NCBI GenBank assembly: GCA_012861695.1
Contig: JAAOOA010000028.1
Location: forward strand, 13,136,673-13,200,672
Reading direction: 5' to 3'
Source of the DNA: Trematomus loennbergii
Taxonomy: Eukaryota > Chordata > Actinopteri > Perciformes > Nototheniidae
DNA: 64,000 bases
Shown here: one piece after another, positions 57,544 through 64,000 of the stretch
Numbering within the stretch: the first letter of the stretch is position 1
How the letters are laid out: every line of letters starts with the position of its first letter
Position numbers and translations under genes: made by a program
The notes under the pieces: generated by a model
The model's database searches: none
What the model was told of the DNA's origin: nothing
The model's input: only the letters and a program-made list of their open reading frames with translations

Positions 57544-57709
57544 ATGTACACAAATCCTGAAATCAGTCTTTGATTTAAAACCAAACTTTGAGAGGAGACT
57601 TTGAAATTAATAGCAGTTTATAGAATTTCCTCATCTCAGTCACTCAGAATGTTTTCATAATATACTATAAAAAAAACATATTTTACACCCACACAAGAAT
57701 AACACATTA

Positions 57710-58185
57710 GGCGCTTTCACACCGCAGTACTTTTCCCACAAAGGAACTTAGTTCATGAGAACTCTTTAGTTCTCATGAACTAAGAGCAGATCGCGTTCAC
57801 ACCGGAATAAGTCCCTGAGGGAGGGTTAGGCAAATGAAGCCGCTGACGTCACTTCTTCTTCTTCTGCTTTGGGTTTACTGGCAGCCGCAAACAACTTCAC
57901 GGCTTATACTGCCACCCGAAGTCCCCGGCCGGAAGTCCCCAGAGTTAGGGACTGGCTTCAGTAGAAGTTGCTGGGACTCCCAGCAACTTCTACTGGGGTG
58001 GTTTGCATTCCGCCCAGCCAATCAGAAATAGGAACCTTTTTCTCCCACAAAGTACCTGCTCTCTAGCAGGGACGGAAAAGGGGTAAAAAAGGTTCTCATG
58101 AACTAATTTTAGTTCCGGCTCTTTTTGGTGTGAACGCGACATTTCAGAACTAAAGTGGGAAAAGTACTGCGGTGTGAACGTGGCT
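57710..58185. mobile_element. MITE, about 475 bp
   Basis: TIRs are ttcacaccgcagtacttttc and its complement near 58156-58178. An internal hairpin gttctcatgaac lies near each end, and a palindrome agtagaagttgctgggactc with its partner at 57958-57995. Non-coding; target duplication uncertain. Confidence 0.72.
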
Positions 58186-59003
58186 ATTGTTACCTGTTTG
58201 ACGTGTTTAAGATAATGTGGATTTAGGGAGGCCAATTATTTGAAAATATTTAGTTATAACTGAGTTAAAATTCAATTTGCATTCACAAACCATAATGTAA
58301 CAAGACTTAAATACTCCTGCTCTCTGACGCTTCACCTGGGCGGGATATACAAAGCGGCTGCAGGCCTTTTCTAAGTGAAAAATCAATCGATCAGTAAAAT
58401 AAACCAAATCCAGAACTACCTATTTTAAAAGATTGGTAAGGCTTGCTAAAAAAAAATGGTTTAAATTAAAAATGTTTTATTTAAAGACAAATGGGATGGT
58501 TCCAAATTCTGTGAAGTTTGTAATAAATGGATGGAGATAACCTGGAAGCCAGCAGACTTTCTAAGACCCAACTGACATTTCTCCTTTCCTCTTCTTGATG
58601 GGAATAGTAGATCCTAATCTATTAAATGTTGGTTTTAATGTATTAAATCAGATTGACAAATTGAAGCAGAAGAACGCATGGGCACGTAGATTGTACACAT
58701 GAGAGTATGCAGGTGAATATAGATGTGTATGTGTGTATATGAAGGCAGATATACTTGCATGCAGACCCCTAGAAGTAAAGATGGCTAAAACCTTTCCTAA
58801 GGATTGAGTTAGGAAAGGTTACATGTACTTTTTAATACCTCTTATTGTGCATATTCATATATTAGTTTGTGTTAGCGGTGGTGACGTGAAGTCATGTGAC
58901 CGTGCTGTAGTTCTTTATAGTTGGTTGGAGGCAGAGCCATATAATAGAAGAGTTACGACATCTCCGTTCACTCCAATGGACCAGTTTTTTTACAGCAATG
59001 GCG
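58186..59003. other. Unassigned DNA
   Basis: No recognised gene or repeat. A small direct/inverted pair (aacctttcctaaggattgag, gttaggaaaggtt, 58789-58821) forms a hairpin. Confidence 0.5.
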
Positions 59004-59086
59004 GATCGTGGAGCAGTCAATAGTTCCCCGGAAGTTAGCTTGCCGCTGACTTCCGGGGGACTATTGACTCGAGAGGCTCCACGATC
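59004..59086. repeat. Long imperfect palindrome upstream of a candidate exon
   Basis: gatcgtggagcagtcaatag at 59004 is matched by the complement ending ggctccacgatc at 59086, with cggaagt/acttccg near the centre (ETS-like motifs). Confidence 0.85.
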
Positions 59087-59122
59087 TGTGGCTAGCAGCG
59101 CAGTAGAGTTGCAGTGTTCGTG

Positions 59123-59818
59123 ATGGACTTTTCAAGGTAAGAAGACGTTTAAAGATTTATATTGCGGATATTATCAGCACATCTGAGTCAAATGAACATG
59201 TGTATTCAAGGATGTTAGTGGATTATCCCTAAATCAGTAGATTTAGGGAACGTTTACAGATAACAGATTAGGCTAGGATACTGGATAAAGTTAGCAACAC
59301 ACGTTAACCATGAACAGCCTATTAATCCGTTCTTCTAATGTATATTAGTAACCTACTGTATGGCAGGTGGAGGGGCAGTGATGTTACAGGTGGAGGGGCA
59401 GTGATGTTACAGGTGGAGGAGCAGGGATGTTGGCTGGGTGCTGGCAGGTGGAGGGGCAGGGATGTTGGCTGGGTGCTGGCAGGTGGAGGGGCAGTAATGT
59501 TACAGGTGGAGGGGCAGATTCAAATTCATATCACATCCATTACTGATGCCATTTGTAATACTTTGTTAAACTCACAAATAATAAAGTTCCATAACTTCAG
59601 TTGGAAACAAAGACCACACCTTATCTCCCCAAGGCAATTTCCCATCCAATAGGTGTGCTATATAGGTGTGTATAACCCTTTCTCCTGTCTGTTTCTTTCA
59701 GCACAAGAACCAGAGGGGGATTCAATAGAGCCTGAATACCTGCACTGAGACCCTCACCCTGCACCCTGAGTCTCAACTCTCAGAGTTTTTCAAGCCTTTC
59801 CCTGTTATTTGTATTAAA
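59123..59818 (+). CDS. Candidate tiny spliced transcript, 14-codon frame
   Basis: ATG GAC TTT TCA AG (59123-59136) ends at a good donor gtaagaa. A strong acceptor tgtctgtttctttcag ends at 59701. Joining them gives a 14-codon frame ending TGA at 59733-59735. ATTAAA (59813-59818) with a following gtgtggtcttcgttttgtg could end the transcript. The splice sites are convincing; the peptide is not, so a non-coding RNA or a gene remnant is as likely. Confidence 0.3.
59358..59518. repeat. Minisatellite of ggtggaggggcag units
   Basis: About 23-bp units (ggtggaggggcagtgatgtt plus aca) alternate with about 36-bp units containing gttggctgggtgctggc. It lies in the intron of the candidate transcript. Confidence 0.88.
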
Positions 59819-59829
59819 CCAAACATTAA

Positions 59830-60201
59830 GCTTCCCAATAGTGTGGTCTTCGTTTTGTGAAAAAGTGCAAATGCAGTGTTTGAATATGATTACCTCACAT
59901 ATTTTGTTGCGGCTGTCTGTTTTGATTGTTAAGTTGCTCCTGCTGACTTGAGCTAGCCATTTTTTCCTCCTCTCTGTGTCTTGACATCATGCCGTACCCT
60001 GAACGAAATGGAAGAATCAAATGGACAATGACGTATCTCCAACGAGGCGTTTTGGGGAGGTATTTTCTGTGTTAGAGTTTTACTCGCTACAGGGTGTACT
60101 TTGAGGGTTTGTGACTCTGCACACCGTTTACATGCATAAAAACCTTCATAACACACAAGGGGACGGGTAATAACCGGAAAAGCATGACATGGGCCCTTTA
60201 A
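59830..60201. mobile_element. TTAA-terminated MITE-like repeat
   Basis: It ends atgacatgggccctttaa, as at 2064. The interior (tttacatgcataaaaacctt) resembles widespread teleost MITEs of this type, from memory. The left boundary is not defined. It truncates the hAT transposase pseudogene that starts at 60202. Confidence 0.5.
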
Positions 60202-61285
60202 CACCCAGCTCATTTTGACGCTGTTTGTATGCATGATGAGTTCCCGGTTGGGCGAAGAAGGTGTACAGACTCTCAAGGGTGAGAAAAAACCCCATTGCTG
60301 TGCGATTAGACTTACACACATCCACCAAAAAAAAGGTTCAATTTGTGGGCCATGCAATGGATGTAAATAGCCGACGGGTGATCCTGGCGTAGTTTTGTTT
60401 GAACACCATTAACATGACCAGACATGACGGCTGCCCCATCGTAACCCTGTGCCACAATTGGTAAACGGTACAGTCTGCATTGCTCCAGAAACTGCTTGAT
60501 TTGGCAGAATAGTGCCTCTGCGTCTGCCCCTTCTGAACAATCCACAAATCCAAGGAATCGCTCTTTGATTTCCAGTCCCTCTGCATATCTGAAGCACACC
60601 GCTTAAATGAACGTGCCTCGTCCACAAGAATAGTGTAAAATCCGTTATCCTCAATGCTACGAATGATGATGTTTTGTATTTGTTTCGCTGCTATTTCCAA
60701 CAGTTCATTTTGAGTGTCATGGCTTGTAAGGTTGAATGGGCCATTTAACCTGGAACTGAAAGCAGTGTTGCGCTTTGAGAACCATTTGCATAGCTCCAAA
60801 AAGTGTCTTCGATTCGAAGAGCTCTCCCGTTCATCATGCCCTCGTAGAGGAAGCCCCTGTTTGCCTAGATAAAGCACCATATCCACAATATCGGCTGCAT
60901 ATTCCCTGTTACACTTAACAATTGCTCTGTGAGAGCCACTCAACTGGGCAGCGACAGAACCAGTGGTTTTAGATGCTACATAGCCTTGCCACAGCTCCAT
61001 GCACTGCCGATGTGATCCACATTCCGCATGTCGCTGTAATTTTAGCAAAAACATTCTTCCAATCCCGCACACCGTTAGTTAAAAAGGCAGAATCTCTGTA
61101 GCCGCTGCTGCACTGGAATTGCCTGTATGGAAAACAGAACACAGCGTCTGCCTCTTTGCTGTATTCTACAAAAGTGTAGGTCTTGTAGTACTCAGATGAA
61201 AACGATCTTCTCTGTTTCCCGAAAACCGTTTTTGGGTAGTCCGGCAGGATGGGCTGAGATGGGCCGCTTTCTCTGTCTCCCAAGT
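60202..61285 (-). pseudogene. hAT transposase (ZMYM1-like, TTF zinc finger), truncated
   Basis: Read on the minus strand, an N-terminal TTF-type finger region (EYSKEADAVFCFPYRQF, then SGYRDSAFLTNGVRDWKNVF) is followed by the hAT core: TGSVAAQLSGSHRAIVKCNR, GPFNLTSHDTQNELLEIAA, GFYTILVDEARSFK, GLEIKERFLGFVDCSEGADA, PIVAQGYDGAAVMSGHVNGV and AIYIHCMAHKLNL. These are the hallmarks of ZMYM1-like hAT transposases. The DE of the first catalytic block is visible in LVDEARS. At least three frameshifts (about 61070, 60600, 60350) break it. The C-terminal half with the hATC dimerisation domain is cut off at the TTAA at 60198. Confidence 0.85.
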
Positions 61286-61339
61286 CAGTAGCAGCGGCAG
61301 TAGGACTAACGTAGGTCAGACTCAGAGGCAGCCCAGCTA

Positions 61340-61672
61340 GAAATGTTTGGGTCTAAAAACATTCTGAGAATGTTACATTCATTGTTCTGGGAATGTTTCA
61401 GCGGGAAGTTTTCTTTTGGTTCCCAGAACGTTCTTCTGAAAGGTAGGATAACGTTCTCTAAAAACATTCTTAAAATGTTTGGTGATAACATTGTTAGAAC
61501 ATTATGCCCTCCTATTCTTAAAACGTTTTCAGCGGGAAGTTTTTGTTTGGTTCCCAGAATGTTCTTCTGAAAGGTAGGATAACGTTCTCTAAAAACATTC
61601 TTAAAATGTTTGGTGATAACCTTCCTAAAATGTTTTGATAACATTGTTAGAACATTATGCCTTACTATTCTT
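61340..61672. repeat. 131-bp tandem repeat, 2.5 copies
   Basis: cagcgggaagttttc occurs at 61399 and 61530. The unit is dominated by aacattct/gaatgtt half-sites (ggttcccagaacgttcttct), giving many small inverted repeats. Confidence 0.87.
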
Positions 61673-61679
61673 AAAACAC

Positions 61680-62045
61680 ATGTAAAAGGATGAATCGGAA
61701 TCAGCTGGTGAAAGTAACATTTGTTTATTAGAAAAGGGGAGCTGGGAGTGGAGGTTGGTTATGGCAGCAGTGGGAAACAGTTGTTCCAGGGTGGAGAGGC
61801 CTGGCTGGTCTTGGGAGTGTGGAAGGCCTTTGATTCCTCCTGGGAGAGACATAAAAATGAGTGTGAGGCAAAAGCAGGCAAAGTTGTCAAAGAATATGCT
61901 GGTAAAAAGCTAGAGCGGCACGCAACAAACCGTTCACGGCAACAATCCGGCAGGGAATGACTGCAGGCTGCAGGCTTTCATAGTGTGGCTGATGAGCAGG
62001 TTGCAGGTGTGGTTGATTGGAGATTGCTCCCAGCCGTGTCGAGCA
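61680..62045 (-). mobile_element. LTR-like block, minus strand
   Basis: On the minus strand it has accacacctgcaacctgctc, a C/T-rich middle, and aataaacaaatgttactttc near the end. This is the usual layout of teleost gypsy LTRs with a poly(A) signal. Boundaries and target duplication were not found. Confidence 0.35.
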
Positions 62046-62216
62046 GACCAGAGGCCTGTACTACGAAGCCGGATTTTCCTAACCTGGATATGTTTGAGTT
62101 AGCCGGTTGGCCCAATCCAAAACATACGCGCTCTCGCTAAACTGTACTACGACGCTGGTTATCAAGTGGATCGCTCAAGCCAGCCGTGTCCTATCTTACG
62201 GTGGCCCGGAAGTGCA
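62046..62216. repeat. MITE-like piece with gcctgtactacgaagc motif
   Basis: ggcctgtactacgaagccgg and later ctgtactacgacgctggtta are direct near-repeats, a motif I associate with common teleost repeats. The assignment is from memory and unverified. Confidence 0.35.
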
Positions 62217-62220
62217 AGAC

Positions 62221-63193
62221 ACCACAGCATTTCACAAAACACCACAGCATTTCAGAAAACACAACAGCATTTCAGAAAACACTACAGCATTTCAGAAAAC
62301 ACAACAGCATTTCAGAAAACACCACAGCATTTCAGAAAACACAACAGCATTTCAGAAAACGCTACAGCATTTCAGAAAACGCAACAGCATTTCAGAAAAC
62401 GCTACAGCATTTCAGAAAACACTACAGCATTTCAGAAAACACAACAGCATTTCAGAAAACACCACAGCATTTCAGAAAACACTACAGCATTTCAGAAAAC
62501 GCTACAGCATTTCAGAAAACACAACAGCATTTCAGAAAACACCACAGCATTTCAGAAAACACAACAGCATGTCAGAAAACGCCGCAGCATTTCAGAAAAC
62601 ACAACAGCATTTCAGAAAACACTACAGCATTTCACAAAACACTACAACATGTCAGAAAACGCCACAGCATGTCAGAAAACGCCGCAGCATTTCAGAAAAC
62701 ACAACAGCATTTCAGAAAACACTACAGCATTTCACAAAAACTACAGCATGTCAGAAAACGCCGCAGCATGTCAGAAAACGCCGCAGCATTTCAGAAAACA
62801 CAACAGCATTTCAGAAAACACTACAGCATTTCACAAAACACTACAACATGTCAGAAAACGCCACAGCATGTCAGAAAACGCCGCAGCATTTCAGAAAACA
62901 CAACAGCATTTCAGAAAACACTACAGCATTTCACAAAACACTACAGCATGTCAGAAAACGCCGCAGCATGTCAGAAAACGCCGCAGCATTTCAGAAAACA
63001 CAACAGCATTTCAGAAAACACTACAGCATTTCACAAAACACTACAGCATGTCAGAAAACGCCGCAGCATTTCAGAAAACACAACAGCATTTCACAAAACA
63101 CCGCAGCATTTCAGAAAACGCCGCAGCATTTCACAAAACACAACAGCATTTCACAAAACACAACGGCATTTCAGAAAACACCACAGCATTTCA
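62221..63193. repeat. 20-bp minisatellite, about 49 copies
   Basis: The unit is acaacagcatttcagaaaac, with variants ttcag/gtcag/ttcac and aca/act/gcc/gct. From about 62560 to 63060 five-monomer (100-bp) higher-order units are visible: the ttcacaaaac variant recurs at 62631, 62731, 62830, 62930 and 63030. Because 20 is not a multiple of 3 and no stop is formed, all three forward frames stay open. Confidence 0.97.
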
Positions 63194-63235
63194 CATTGGA
63201 CGGAAAGGGTATTCCTTTAGGGAGAACACTTCTTG

Positions 63236-63528
63236 TTTGTGATTGGACAGAGCCAGCCAGAGAAGCACTGCTGTGATTGGTTGTTTTTGCTGCCAGTCAA
63301 GAAATGACGCTTCGTGATTGGTCAGCACCCGACAGCGCAATATGTCCCAACACATCAACCGTTAGCTGTTAGCACACACTCAGAGCTCACAGCTCCTCAT
63401 ATCTGTTCAGAAACTGGACAAAAGTTAAACATGTACAAACCACAGACTGTCTATGTCATGGCGAATACAGTCGCTGCTTTATTTATGTCTGTATGACGTT
63501 GTTGTGAGTGTGGACGGAGCAGCTACAG
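63236..63528 (+). promoter_or_regulatory. CCAAT-rich promoter-like segment with donor site
   Basis: Three inverted CCAAT boxes lie at 63241, 63275 and 63316, each gtgattgg or similar and about 34-41 bp apart, a typical NF-Y spacing. No TATA is seen. A donor-like cag/gttagt at 63528/63529 may end a first exon. The only ATG frame (63431-63496, MYKPQTVYVMANTVAALFMS) is 21 codons and not recognised. Confidence 0.35.
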
Positions 63529-63728
63529 GTTAGTTTAGCCTGATGGATCCGATTCCATTCAGAAAACACGCATTTTAAAAGCTTTTCGCCTGCCGTCTTG
63601 TCTGCAGACTTGTCAAAGCATTAATTCATGGTTTTTACTAACCGGTATCAGTATGTAGTTACTTCGGCATCACTTTGAAACGTGTATTACAATTAAATCA
63701 CGGTCAATATGTTCATTTTGTTGTAGTT

Positions 63729-64000
63729 GGTATCTCCCATAGGATTTACATGGAGATACGCCCCGCCCCCTCTCCAGCGCGTCTTGTTTGAATGACAGGA
63801 GCAAACACAGCTGACAGCCGCGGTGAAACTCGAGCGATTAGAGCGATGCGAATATTGGGTAGTCTACCATAGTATTTACATGGAGATAAGCCCCTTAAAA
63901 ACCATGAATTAATAAAGCATTAATTCATGTTTTTTTCGCATCGCTCTAATCGCTCGAGTTTCACCGCAGCTGTCAGTGTTTACTCCTGTCATTCAAACAA
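63729..64000. repeat. Inverted-repeat element running off the window
   Basis: The arm 63784-63851 (aatgacaggagcaaacacag, then gagcgattagagcgatgcga) is matched by its complement at 63936-64000, which reaches the window end. Between them tttacatggagataagcccc at about 63878 repeats 63748-63770 directly, and gcattaattcatg occurs at 63620 and 63917. Confidence 0.85.

Noticed and set aside
62107..63276. Three overlapping forward open frames of 344-389 codons
   Set aside because: All are produced by the 20-bp minisatellite, which has no stop codon in any frame. No gene signal; kept only as a finding about the repeat.

Overview
This is eukaryotic, vertebrate DNA and almost certainly from a ray-finned fish, probably a percomorph. 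The signs are GT-AG introns, a SAMD9/SAMD9L-like interferon-pathway gene remnant, 3' ends of L2/CR1-type LINEs of the kind common in teleosts, several hAT families and TTAA-flanked MITEs, and long CA/GT and trinucleotide microsatellites. There is no operon structure and no sign of prokaryotic coding. Most of the 64 kb is accessory repeat DNA. I see one convincing intact small gene, one nearly full-length but frame-broken gene, one short membrane-protein reading frame and a few promoter or first-exon candidates.

Layout. 0-6 kb: a 200-bp tandem repeat, a TTAA-flanked MITE, then a 3.0-kb hAT element with a perfect 8-bp target duplication, inserted in a promoter-like repeat here called R1. It carries a second hAT and an LTR-like block. 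6-8.3 kb: CCAAT-containing promoter-like DNA, GT microsatellites and a one-TM coiled-coil protein frame (7392-7856) followed by a LINE tail. 8.6-11.5 kb: nested hAT and long-TIR elements. 11.7-13.8 kb: a three-exon zinc-finger gene whose C-terminal part is a 22-24-bp minisatellite. 14 kb: a LINE 3' end. 15.4-31.7 kb: a 16-kb array of seven long units built from about 60 monomers of about 147 bp, each carrying an RFX X-box-like palindrome.

31.7-39.4 kb: further R1 copies, miniature palindromes, a TA-flanked TIR element and a 2-kb-arm inverted duplication with arm-specific insertions. 39.7-44.3 kb: a TATA-containing first-exon candidate and a 3.3-kb GTA trinucleotide tract. 45.2-48.2 kb: a second full-length copy of the 3-kb hAT in opposite orientation with its own 8-bp target duplication. 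49.6-54.4 kb: the SAMD9L-like gene, broken by about a dozen frameshifts. 54.5-64 kb: LINE, MITE, a long-TIR element with an HTH-type coding remnant, a hAT transposase pseudogene, a small spliced-transcript candidate, a 20-bp minisatellite of about 49 copies, and a CCAAT-rich promoter-like end.

The genes do not form an evident pathway. The structural theme is nested and inverted repeats. Single-base length differences in homopolymers recur in the pseudogenes and in the array monomers, so some frameshifts may be assembly errors rather than biology.
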